From NCBI GenBank assembly GCA_964449075.1, contig CAYVBJ010000005.1, forward strand, positions 1-64,000: a DNA stretch of 64,000 nucleotides, in the 5' to 3' direction. The number at the start of each line of letters is the position of its first letter. Position 1 is the stretch's first letter. Of the stretch, positions 47,023 through 54,286 are shown piece after piece. The translations under genes and the position numbers were made by a program. The stretch comes from CAYVBJ01 sp964449075. GTDB taxonomy: Bacteria; Bacteroidota; Rhodothermia; Balneolales; Balneolaceae. The notes beneath the pieces were generated by a model that saw only the letters and a list, made by a program, of their open reading frames with translations, searched no databases and was not told the origin of the DNA.

Positions 47023-47511
47023 ATGGTAAAATTAGATAAAACAGATCAAAAGATTATCGAAATCCTTCAGGAGGATGGCAGGATAACAAATAATGAACTT
47101 GCAGGTAAAATTGGATTGACAACCACCCCGACTCTCGAAAGGGTGAAACGTCTTGAGAAGAATGGCGTTATCAGAGGATATACGGCATGGATCAACAGGG
47201 AAGCCATCGGCAAAGGACTGACAGTTTTTTGTTCCATCAAACTTGCCGTTCATCACTATAGAAAACTTCAGGAATTTAAGAACCGGATTGAATCACTTCC
47301 GGAAATCCTGGCCTGTTACAATGTGACCGGAGAATATGACTATCTGCTGCATGTGGTGGTTTCTGATACAAAAGAATATGAATCTTTCTTGAGATCGAAA
47401 CTGACAAAAATACCCGGTATTGTTCAGATCTACACCGGTATCGTTCTTTCTGTGGTGAAAGAGCAGTCAAAAATTGAAATTGGTAATGAGAAAGAGGAGA
47501 AAGATGTATAA
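47023..47511 (+). CDS. Lrp/AsnC-family transcriptional regulator
   Basis: A 162-residue feast/famine regulator. The N-terminal helix-turn-helix (DQKIIEILQEDGRITNNELAGKIGLTTTPT, quoted only in part here as DQKIIEILQEDGR) is followed by the RVKRLEKNGVIRGYTA linker and an RAM/AsnC ligand-binding domain with CYNVTGEYDYLLHVVV. Such proteins usually sense amino acids. The next gene, methionine gamma-lyase, starts within its last codons (8-base overlap), so methionine or a related amino acid is a reasonable guess for the effector. Confidence 0.92.
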   Translation: MVKLDKTDQKIIEILQEDGRITNNELAGKIGLTTTPTLERVKRLEKNGVIRGYTAWINREAIGKGLTVFCSIKLAVHHYRKLQEFKNRIESLPEILACYNVTGEYDYLLHVVVSDTKEYESFLRSKLTKIPGIVQIYTGIVLSVVKEQSKIEIGNEKEEKDV

Positions 47512-48739
47512 GAGTAAAAAACTTGAAACTATTTGTCCGCGGGCAGATCACCCTGATAAGGATCCTTACGGATCACATTTGATGCCTGTATATCAAACCT
47601 CAACTTTTGCTTTTCCGGATGCGGATTCCGGACGCAAATTTTTTGCACATGAAGAGGGCGGAGCCACACACAGCTATTCGAGACTCGGCAATCCAACGGT
47701 AGAAAAACTGGAGGAAACACTGGCAGTCATGGAGGCGGCTAACCTCTCAACAAAAGCTGAAAGTATGGTTTTCAGTTCCGGTATGGCAGCTATAACTACC
47801 GCATTCATGGCTATTGCGCCTGGTAAAACTCTGATCGCCCAGGAAACGCTTTACGGATGCACCTCACAGTTCCTGACAGAAGAAGCTTCAAAGTTTGGAA
47901 TTGATGTGATTCAGATAGATAGTAACGACCCGGATAAATTTATAGAAGCTATAGAAAAAGCAGATAATCCGGGGCTTCTCTTTTTTGAATCGATTGCAAA
48001 TCCAACTCTGACAGTATTCGATATGGAACCTGTGGTCCGGAAGGCACATGATAGAAATATTGTTGTTATGGTTGATAACACATTTGCAACTCCATGGCAT
48101 ATACAACCCTTCAAGTGGGATTGTGATATCGTGGCGCACTCTACAACAAAATATATTAACGGCCACGGCAGCGTCATCGGAGGTGCGCTTGTCATGAAAG
48201 AGGGTATTCGAGCCGAATATAACCTGGATATGTACAGGAAAAATCACGGGGGGACTGCAAGTCCGTTTGATGCGTGGCTGACGCTGCTTGGTTTAAAAAC
48301 ATTTCCGTTACGGATGAGAAAACATTCAGAGAATGCATCAATTGTTGCTGAGTATCTTGATAATCATGATTCTGTAGGGGAGGTTTTCTATCCGGGACTG
48401 GCATCAAACCGGGACCATCACCTTGCGAAAAAGTATATGGCAAACGGGTACGGTGGGATGATCTCTTTTGAGCTGAAAGGAGGATATGAGGCGGGAAAGA
48501 GTTTGATGAATCATGTGAAGCTGTGCACGCTGGCAGTCAGCCTTGGAAACGTGGATACACTCATTCAGCACCCTGCTTCAATGACTCATGCCGTTATGAG
48601 CCGGGAAGCGAGAGAAAGAACCGGCATAACAGATGGTCTGGTCAGGATTTCGTCAGGCACAGAAGCCATTGAAGATATCATAATGGATTTGGAACAAGCG
48701 TTAGCTTACATACCGGAAAATCATGTGAGTCTGGAATAA
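47504..48739 (+). CDS. megL: Methionine gamma-lyase (PLP-dependent)
   Basis: It splits L-methionine into methanethiol, 2-oxobutyrate and ammonia. The Cys/Met metabolism PLP-enzyme features are present: YSRLGNPTVEKLEETLAVME, the PLP-phosphate-binding SSGMAAITT, and the PLP lysine in HSTTKYINGHGSVIGG. The motif ETLYGCTSQF carries the Cys that marks methionine gamma-lyase (Cys116 of the Pseudomonas enzyme) against cystathionine lyases, which usually have another residue. I chose the ATG at 47504, behind AGAGGAGA, over the longer frame starting at 47474; it overlaps the end of the Lrp gene by eight bases, giving coupled translation. 411 residues. Cystathionine gamma-lyase activity is the alternative. 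Confidence 0.88.
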   Translation: MYKSKKLETICPRADHPDKDPYGSHLMPVYQTSTFAFPDADSGRKFFAHEEGGATHSYSRLGNPTVEKLEETLAVMEAANLSTKAESMVFSSGMAAITTAFMAIAPGKTLIAQETLYGCTSQFLTEEASKFGIDVIQIDSNDPDKFIEAIEKADNPGLLFFESIANPTLTVFDMEPVVRKAHDRNIVVMVDNTFATPWHIQPFKWDCDIVAHSTTKYINGHGSVIGGALVMKEGIRAEYNLDMYRKNHGGTASPFDAWLTLLGLKTFPLRMRKHSENASIVAEYLDNHDSVGEVFYPGLASNRDHHLAKKYMANGYGGMISFELKGGYEAGKSLMNHVKLCTLAVSLGNVDTLIQHPASMTHAVMSREARERTGITDGLVRISSGTEAIEDIIMDLEQALAYIPENHVSLE

Positions 48740-48742
48740 ATA

Positions 48743-49192
48743 TTATTTCCCATTTTCGTCTTTCTTCCCAACCGTCTTATCCGCTTTAGAAGATTTGGAT
48801 GATTTCGATTTTTTATCGGCATCACCGGTTTCTTTTTTATCTTTGCTCTCGTCCTCATCCTCGATTTCAATCACTTCTGCTTCCACTTCATATTCATCGT
48901 AAGTATCGTCTGTATCAACCTCCTTCTCAACCAATACTTTTGCATCGCTTGCAAATAGAACAAACATGGTGATTGCCGATATGATCGGGGCAATGGACGT
49001 CAGAAAAACTGTACCCGCAACTCCAATGGTAAGCTGACTCTGAAAAAGTGTTTTTCCGTTTTTGTCTTTGATTATTACTCTTCTTGCATTTCCTTCCCGG
49101 ATTAATTTTTTAACCTGGGAGATAATTTCATTAACGGTTCCCTGTATCTCTTCAAGGATGGGTTTTTGTTTTGTTTTCATAATTTTTTTCAT
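48743..49192 (-). CDS. DUF4342 protein with charged C-terminal tail
   Basis: The N-terminal 90 residues fit DUF4342: an amphipathic stretch (EEIQGTVNEIISQVKKLI), a basic beta-hairpin with RRVIIKDKNGKTLFQSQL, then a hydrophobic helix TVFLTSIAPIISAITMFVLF, suggesting membrane association. The last 60 residues are low complexity, first Asp/Glu-rich, then Lys/Ser-rich, and likely disordered. Function unknown. It is convergent with megL (four bases apart) and divergent from the ComM-like gene. Confidence 0.78.
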   Translation of the reverse strand: MKKIMKTKQKPILEEIQGTVNEIISQVKKLIREGNARRVIIKDKNGKTLFQSQLTIGVAGTVFLTSIAPIISAITMFVLFASDAKVLVEKEVDTDDTYDEYEVEAEVIEIEDEDESKDKKETGDADKKSKSSKSSKADKTVGKKDENGK

Positions 49193-49271
49193 ATGAATTT
49201 AAATTAGAACTGTAAGGATTCATCTCTTTTATGTTCATACTACGTAAATGAGAACATAAAGATTCAAAAAA

Positions 49272-50813
49272 ATGCTATCGAGAGTATATTGTGCTTCAAC
49301 CATCGGTGTAGATGCAAGGTTAATTGAAGTGGAAGTTAACATGAGCGGGGGAGTTCCGAAGTATTATCTTGTGGGGCTGCCTGACCGGGCAGTGAGTGAA
49401 TCGAAGGATCGTATTCACGCTGCCCTGAAAAATGCGGGAGCTTTTTTTCCGCGGGGAAGGGTAACGGTAAACCTGGCGCCGGCAGATTTACCCAAAGAAG
49501 GAAGCAGTTTTGATCTGCCCATAGCGCTTGGTCTGCTGGCTGTTTCCAACCAGGTCAGTACGGATAAACTGAGCAGGAGCCTTGTTCTCGGTGAACTTGC
49601 ACTCGACGGGCAGCTTCGGCCGGTAAAAGGTGTGTTGCCTAAAGCTGTTGAGGCACGAAACCGGGGATTGGAGTACCTGGTGGTGCCGGCGCAGAATGCG
49701 CCCGAAGCAGCGGTTGTAGACGGCATAAAGGTAATGGCGTTTCAAAAAGTGGAAGAGGTAATGCAGTGGTTTGATAACAGCTCCTCAGCCGAACCGGTAA
49801 CAGTGGATATTGAAAAAGTATTTCATCAAAACGGGCAGGCAGAGATCCTGGATTTCAGTGATGTTCGTGGGCAGGAGTCGGTAAAACGAGCCCTTGAGGT
49901 AGCTGCTGCTGGCGGGCATAACGCAATTATGGTCGGTCCTCCTGGCTCAGGGAAAACCATGATGGCGAGAAGAATCCCGACAATCCTGCCGCCGCTGACA
50001 CTCGATGAAGCCCTCGAAACGACCAAAATACATTCTGTGGCGGGGATTCTGTCAGCCGGAAAAGCACTGGTAACCCAGCGGCCTTTCCGGTCACCCCACC
50101 ACACTGTGTCGGATGTAGCTCTTGTCGGTGGTGGCAGCATACCGATGCCGGGGGAAATTTCTATGGCTCATAACGGCGTACTGTTCCTGGATGAACTTCC
50201 GGAATTCAAGAGAAGTGCACTTGAGGTGATGCGTCAGCCGCTCGAAGATGGCTTTGTAAGCATCTCGCGGGCGAGGATGAGTGTCTGCTACCCCAGCAGA
50301 ATCATGCTGGTATCGTCCATGAATCCTTCACCTTCGGGAGACTGGTATGATCCTGCCGAGCCGGAAGGGGTAACACCGATTCAGATGCAGCGGTACCTGA
50401 GTAAAATAAGCGGACCGCTGCTGGATCGAATCGATCTGCACATCGATGTGGAAAAAGTGAGTTATGATGAGCTGTCATCAAAAGCGAAGGGGGAGTCTTC
50501 GTCTGAAATCCGAAAACGGGTGATTGAAGCCAGGAAAATACAGACACGCAGATTTATGGGAATGCAGAATGTGTATTGTAATGCACAGATGAGTACCAAA
50601 CAGGCTAGGAAAGTGTGCCGTATCGACGAGGCAGGTGCGGCTATGATGAAGAAGGCGATGAATTCAATCGGTCTCTCTGCACGTGCCTACGATCGTATTC
50701 TGAAAGTAGCACGCACCATCGCGGATCTGGAATTTTCGGAGGAGATCAAAACGCACCATATGGCCGAATCAATTCAGTATCGCAGCCTGGACAGGGATGG
50801 CTGGTTGGGGTGA
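49272..50813 (+). CDS. comM: YifB/ComM-family AAA+ ATPase (Mg-chelatase-like)
   Basis: A 513-residue protein with an N-terminal Lon-protease-like S5 domain (VEVNMSGGVPKYYLVGLPD), a central AAA+ module with Walker A GPPGSGKT (about 222-229) and Walker B NGVLFLDELPEF, and a C-terminal Mg-chelatase domain (LSARAYDRILKVARTIADL). The ComM branch acts as a helicase that promotes branch migration during natural transformation. It is not a real magnesium chelatase. Single gene; the repeat region begins about 75 bases after its stop. Confidence 0.93.
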   Translation: MLSRVYCASTIGVDARLIEVEVNMSGGVPKYYLVGLPDRAVSESKDRIHAALKNAGAFFPRGRVTVNLAPADLPKEGSSFDLPIALGLLAVSNQVSTDKLSRSLVLGELALDGQLRPVKGVLPKAVEARNRGLEYLVVPAQNAPEAAVVDGIKVMAFQKVEEVMQWFDNSSSAEPVTVDIEKVFHQNGQAEILDFSDVRGQESVKRALEVAAAGGHNAIMVGPPGSGKTMMARRIPTILPPLTLDEALETTKIHSVAGILSAGKALVTQRPFRSPHHTVSDVALVGGGSIPMPGEISMAHNGVLFLDELPEFKRSALEVMRQPLEDGFVSISRARMSVCYPSRIMLVSSMNPSPSGDWYDPAEPEGVTPIQMQRYLSKISGPLLDRIDLHIDVEKVSYDELSSKAKGESSSEIRKRVIEARKIQTRRFMGMQNVYCNAQMSTKQARKVCRIDEAGAAMMKKAMNSIGLSARAYDRILKVARTIADLEFSEEIKTHHMAESIQYRSLDRDGWLG

Positions 50814-50895
50814 TTTGTATGTGTGGGATTTTCATTTGTCTGGATGGGGTGAAATGATCGGATGGTGGTATTATTGGTGGGAAAGCGCACGAAAT

Positions 50896-51019
50896 GTTCC
50901 TGACGGAACATGGATTCAGGTCGCGCGAATTGAATTGCTACCAACGAAATGTTCCTGACGGAACATGGAATCAGATCGTGCGAATTGGATGGCTACCGAC
51001 GAGATGTTCCTGACGGAAC
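50896..51019. repeat. Left hairpin array A: three GTTCC-TGAC-GGAAC palindromes at 55-bp spacing
   Basis: The 14-base hairpin GTTCCTGACGGAAC starts at 50896, 50951 and 51006, exactly 55 bases apart. The 41-base linkers are similar but not identical (ATGGATTCAGGTCGCGCGAA-type and variants). Confidence 0.9.
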
Positions 51020-51236
51020 GGGGAACATATTTATAAATACTTATGGGCTATATGTAAAAAGTGAATCTCATAGAAGGGTTTTCGAGTATTGGTTAAACAT
51101 CCAATTTTATTCAGAAAAGAAAATTTGTTTTGTAACAAATGAAAATGAAAAATCCAGCTTGTTTCTATGGAATGATAGGGAGGCAGCAAATAGAAAAAGG
51201 CATATAACCATATCCACAGCCCGTTCCGGAGGAACG
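51020..51236. repeat. 217-bp core, copy A, ending in hairpin CGTTCC-GGA-GGAACG
   Basis: Identical base for base to 52031-52247. AT-rich; ends with the 15-base hairpin CGTTCCGGAGGAACG at 51222-51236, which shares the GTTCC/GGAAC stem of the left hairpins but has a different loop. One frame is open through it, but I see no start or family to support a gene. Confidence 0.85.
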
Positions 51237-51314
51237 TTTGGTGAGGTGGATTAAACTTTGAAAATAGATCATTTTAATTGTCAATCATTAATCTAAAACA
51301 GGAAATGTTAAATC

Positions 51315-51776
51315 ATGCCAAATACATATACTCAACTACATATTCAATTTGTTTTCGCTGTGAAATATCGCGCAGCCGTTATTGATAAAAATTGGAATGA
51401 ACGATTACACCAATTCATTACGGGGATTTTTCAAAAAAACCGGCACAAAATGTTGCAGATTAATAGCATGCCTGATCATATCCATATTTTAATCGGTATG
51501 AGGCCATATCAATCGATATCTTCACTAATTCAAAATGTTAAAACGGAAAGCAGCAAGTGGGTTAACAATAATAAATTTACCTGTTCTCAATTTTCATGGC
51601 AGGAGGGATACGGGGCATTTTCATATTCGAAAAGTCATATTCCAAGAGTGGTCAGATATATACAAAAACAGGAATCTCATCACAAAAAAGTTTCATTTTT
51701 AGAAGAGTATCGGAGTCTTTTGGATGCTTTTGAGATTGAATATGACGATAGGTATATATTTAAATCTCTCGTGTGA
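51315..51776 (+). CDS. Y1/HUH single-strand transposase (IS200/RAYT-like)
   Basis: A 153-residue protein of the PF01797 (Y1 transposase) family, which cuts and joins single-stranded DNA at hairpins through a 5'-phosphotyrosine. The HUH metal motif is HIH at residues 55-57 in MPDHIHILIG, and the catalytic Tyr is Y115 with the typical Gln four residues on (YIQKQ). SFSWQEGYGAFSYSKS-type sequence near residue 95 is common to this group. The gene is intact and complete. It lies 78 bases after the right-type hairpin of block A and 13 bases before block B, so palindromes flank it closely. IS200 TnpA and RAYT cannot be separated from sequence alone; the multi-copy hairpins favour a RAYT-like role. 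Confidence 0.9.
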   Translation: MPNTYTQLHIQFVFAVKYRAAVIDKNWNERLHQFITGIFQKNRHKMLQINSMPDHIHILIGMRPYQSISSLIQNVKTESSKWVNNNKFTCSQFSWQEGYGAFSYSKSHIPRVVRYIQKQESHHKKVSFLEEYRSLLDAFEIEYDDRYIFKSLV

Positions 51777-51797
51777 TCTTCAGATTGATCACGAAAT

Positions 51798-52030
51798 GTT
51801 CCTGACGGAACATGGATTCAGGTCGCGCGAATTGAATTGCTACCAACGAAATGTTCCTGACGGAACATGGAATCAGATCGTGCGAATTGGATGGCTACCG
51901 ACGAGATGTTCCTGACGGAACATGAAATTAGTCGTGCGAATTGAATTGCTACCGATGAGATGTTCCTGACGGAACACAAATACAGGCAGTACGAACTGAA
52001 TTGCTGTCGGTCAGGGGTTTCTGACGGAAC
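51798..52030. repeat. Left hairpin array B: five GTTCC/GGAAC palindromes at 54-55-bp spacing
   Basis: Hairpins start at 51798, 51853, 51908, 51962 and 52017. The first four are exact GTTCCTGACGGAAC; the last is GTTTCTGACGGAAC, with one base changed in the stem. The first three, with their linkers, are identical to array A. Confidence 0.9.
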
Positions 52031-52247
52031 GGGGAACATATTTATAAATACTTATGGGCTATATGTAAAAAGTGAATCTCATAGAAGGGTTTTCGAGTAT
52101 TGGTTAAACATCCAATTTTATTCAGAAAAGAAAATTTGTTTTGTAACAAATGAAAATGAAAAATCCAGCTTGTTTCTATGGAATGATAGGGAGGCAGCAA
52201 ATAGAAAAAGGCATATAACCATATCCACAGCCCGTTCCGGAGGAACG
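52031..52247. repeat. 217-bp core, copy B, ending in hairpin CGTTCC-GGA-GGAACG
   Basis: Identical to 51020-51236. Its terminal hairpin is at 52233-52247. Identity stops at the base after the hairpin in both copies (TTTGGT against ATTGGT). Confidence 0.85.
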
Positions 52248-52286
52248 ATTGGTCGGTAGAAATAAGACGGGCAAAAATCCACGGTA

Positions 52287-52301
52287 CGTTCCGGAGGAAC
52301 G
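52287..52301. repeat. Extra right-type hairpin CGTTCCGGAGGAACG
   Basis: A further exact copy of the right-end hairpin, 54 bases after the one at 52233, the same phasing as the left arrays. It lies about 80 bases before the ERCC4 nuclease gene. Confidence 0.8.
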
Positions 52302-52384
52302 TTTGGTGAATGTGATTTCAATTAATAACTATCTGTCAGAGATTTCTGTCGAAACAAAATTTCTAAAAAACAGAACCATTGAAA

Positions 52385-53053
52385 ATGACCATCAAACCTC
52401 AAATAAATATTACAATCGATGACAGGAAGAGGAATCCCCTTATATTGAATTATTTGAGAGGAACAGAAAATTCAAGTTTGAAAATTAATCGACTTGCCAA
52501 CGGGGACTATCTACTAAACAATTTGACTGTAGAGAGAAAAACATTCCCTGATTTTGTTCAATCAATCAAAGACGGACGACTATTTCAACAGGCCAGCTGC
52601 TTGTCATCTCTGAACAATCCATGTATGATGATCCTTGAAGGTACATTTAAAGATGTGTTTAAAACAAAAATGAAACGCGAAGCAATACAGGATGCCCTTG
52701 TTACACTCGAACTAATCTTCAGAATTCCTGTTTTAAGATCTGCATCACCTGAAGACTCAGCCCGGATTATGATTTATGCAGCGAATCAAATCTGTAAACA
52801 TGAAATGGGAAGATGGAGTTATAAGAGGCCTGTAAAAAAAGGTATATCTAAATCAAATACATACAGGAACCAGATTCAAATATTACAGGGTTTTCCGTTA
52901 GTTGGACCTGTGAAAGCTGAAGGGCTTTTGATAGAGTTAAACCCTCTGAATAAAATTTTTAATGCATCCCCGACTCAAATTTTCAGGACACCTGATATTG
53001 GTATGGGTTTGGCGGAACAAATTTATAAAATTGTGAACGAGAAGGTGATTTGA
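52385..53053 (+). CDS. ERCC4-domain (XPF/MUS81-like) nuclease
   Basis: A 222-residue protein. Residues about 6-130 form an ERCC4 nuclease domain with the catalytic set intact: DDRKRNP (Asp12/13), NGDYLL (Asp42) and VERKTFPDF (Glu51-Arg52-Lys53 and Asp57), the ERKxxxD hallmark of XPF/MUS81 enzymes that cut 3'-flap or branched DNA. Residues about 165-205 look like a helix-hairpin-helix pair (LQGFPLVGPVKAEGLLIEL). I chose the ATG at 52385; a TTG two codons earlier is also in frame. In eukaryotes and archaea this family acts in repair and replication-fork processing; its bacterial role is not established to my knowledge. It lies directly after the hairpin array and is not clearly in an operon. 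Confidence 0.85.
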   Translation: MTIKPQINITIDDRKRNPLILNYLRGTENSSLKINRLANGDYLLNNLTVERKTFPDFVQSIKDGRLFQQASCLSSLNNPCMMILEGTFKDVFKTKMKREAIQDALVTLELIFRIPVLRSASPEDSARIMIYAANQICKHEMGRWSYKRPVKKGISKSNTYRNQIQILQGFPLVGPVKAEGLLIELNPLNKIFNASPTQIFRTPDIGMGLAEQIYKIVNEKVI

Positions 53054-53086
53054 ATATGATTTGGTTTTATAGATGAATGTGGTGAT

Positions 53087-53175
53087 GAATGCAGTACGAG
53101 CGGACGCTCGTGGCATTGTGAGGAATGCGGTACGAGCGGGGACTTACGGTACCAGCGGATACTCGAACCATTGAG
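53087..53175. repeat. Third type of palindromic repeat (GTACGAGCG family)
   Basis: GAATGC(A/G)GTACGAGCGG occurs twice, at 53087 and 53123 (36 bases apart). The first copy continues into a perfect hairpin ACGAGCG-GA-CGCTCGT (53096-53111). A degenerate third piece (GGTACCAGCGGATACTCGAA) follows. It shares no stem sequence with the GTTCC hairpins. The remaining bases up to 53307 show nothing I recognise. Confidence 0.6.
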
Positions 53176-53307
53176 TGGCGGCATATCATTGTCGATTTGC
53201 AGTGGTTAATATTTTATCATTTATTGCGGATTAATAAGAATTAATGGAACATCTTCGTGAAAGTATCGTAATTATTTACAGACAGAGATTAATTACAATA
53301 CAGTATC

Positions 53308-53397
53308 ATGGAACGAAGAGAATATACAACACATTGGAAAGGCACCTGGGTGATGACCCTCCCGTTCTTGTTCTTGCTCTTATACATGTTTATGTAA
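53308..53397 (+). CDS. Possible 29-residue single-span membrane peptide
   Basis: An ATG-to-TAA frame of 29 codons encodes a basic, aromatic N-terminal half (MERREYTTHWKGTW) and a hydrophobic C-terminal half (VMTLPFLFLLLYMFM), the layout of a small single-pass membrane protein. It ends 10 bases before the stop of the convergent SDR gene. There is no strong ribosome site and I recognise no family, so it may be chance. Confidence 0.35.
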   Translation: MERREYTTHWKGTWVMTLPFLFLLLYMFM

Positions 53398-53407
53398 TCC
53401 GGCAGGA

Positions 53408-54130
53408 TTAAAGGCGGTTCCAGACAAAATCGGGAATCAGTTTGAATATCCAGGCCATCAGCCGCCATTTTTTAGTGATGTAGGCGAGATTTTTCTTTTT
53501 CTCTATCGCTTTTAAAATTTGCTCTGATGCTTTTTCTGTTGATGCAACCCAGAACAGATTTTCGTTCCCCTCTGTCATTTCGCTTTCCACAAAACCGGGT
53601 TTGATATCGGTAATTGTAATATCTGAGTCCGCTCTTTTTGCTTTTTGACGGTATCCCTGCATATAAAGCGATATAAACGATTTGGATGCATTATAAACCG
53701 CTGAGCGTCCATAGCCAAATAGTGCAGCAACCGATGAAATGCCCACAATCTGCCCGTGCCCCTGTTTTTTAAAATATTCATACGACTCTTTGAAGAGCTG
53801 CACAAACCCCGATATGTTTACATTGATAACTTTTTGCTCAACGCTAAGCAGATCTGATCCGTGAAAATTAGAAATACCCGCATTCAGTACGATGATATCC
53901 ATCCCGCCCATTTCATTGATGAGCGATCGCAGACCCTCTCTCGATTCTTTGTGTTTTGTAACATCCATTCTGACATAGAAGATATTCTCACCTAATTCAT
54001 CTTTCAGTGAGCGCAATCTTTTCTCACGCCGCCCGGTAATACCCACCCGGTATCCTTCTTTGATGCATATCCTGGCAAGTCCTTCACCGATTCCGGATGT
54101 TGCGCCTATGATGATAATATTTTTATTCAT
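53408..54130 (-). CDS. Short-chain dehydrogenase/reductase
   Basis: A 240-residue classical SDR. The cofactor motif is IIGATSGIGEGLAR, the structural motif is LNAGIS, and the active-site Tyr-Lys pair is VYNASKSF, with the catalytic Ser in VGISSVAAL. After the coenzyme motif the residues TGRREKR suggest NADP(H). The C-terminus ends in a hydrophobic, basic stretch (KKWRLMAWIFKLIPDFVWNRL in part), possibly membrane-associated. Substrate unknown. It is divergent from the TRAP operon but is probably unrelated to it. Confidence 0.85.
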   Translation of the reverse strand: MNKNIIIIGATSGIGEGLARICIKEGYRVGITGRREKRLRSLKDELGENIFYVRMDVTKHKESREGLRSLINEMGGMDIIVLNAGISNFHGSDLLSVEQKVINVNISGFVQLFKESYEYFKKQGHGQIVGISSVAALFGYGRSAVYNASKSFISLYMQGYRQKAKRADSDITITDIKPGFVESEMTEGNENLFWVASTEKASEQILKAIEKKKNLAYITKKWRLMAWIFKLIPDFVWNRL

Positions 54131-54253
54131 TTGTAATAATGCCTTTCCAGGATATTGAACTGAATTGAAGTATAAAATTTAAACACCAAGCCAAATTATT
54201 AATATCATGATAGTTTTGGAAATTTAATTCGTATTAATTAAGTTTGAATTTAC

Positions 54254-54265
54254 TTAACCGGTAAA
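54254..54265. promoter_or_regulatory. Candidate regulator site ahead of the uronate operon
   Basis: TTAACCGGTAAA is a 12-base palindrome around a central CCGG with one mismatched pair, about 20 bases before the dctP start. LacI-family regulators often bind sites with a central CG step. No regulator gene lies in the window, so this is a weak candidate only. Confidence 0.3.
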
Positions 54266-54286
54266 TAGAAAGAGATTATCAGGATA

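Larger units (their letters stand above)
50888..52301. mobile_element. HUH-transposase element with duplicated hairpin/core blocks (REPtron-like)
   Basis: A small Y1 transposase gene (51315-51776) lies between two copies of the same block. Block A is 50888-51236. Block B is 51790-52247, with one further hairpin at 52287-52301. The blocks share 132 identical bases (50888-51019 and 51790-51921) and then a 217-base core identical in both copies (51020-51236 and 52031-52247). Block B differs only by two extra 54/55-base hairpin units between these parts. This resembles REP arrays kept by RAYT/IS200-type transposases. No target-site duplication could be assigned. Confidence 0.75.

Noticed and set aside
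50949..51254. Open frames of about 100 codons through both copies of the 217-bp core
   Set aside because: They begin inside the hairpins, match each other only because the DNA is duplicated, and show no recognisable family or start signal.
50896..52030. 55-bp hairpin units as a CRISPR array or a plasmid iteron origin
   Set aside because: Linkers between hairpins are similar to each other rather than unique, there is no cas or rep gene, and the flanking genes are chromosomal.
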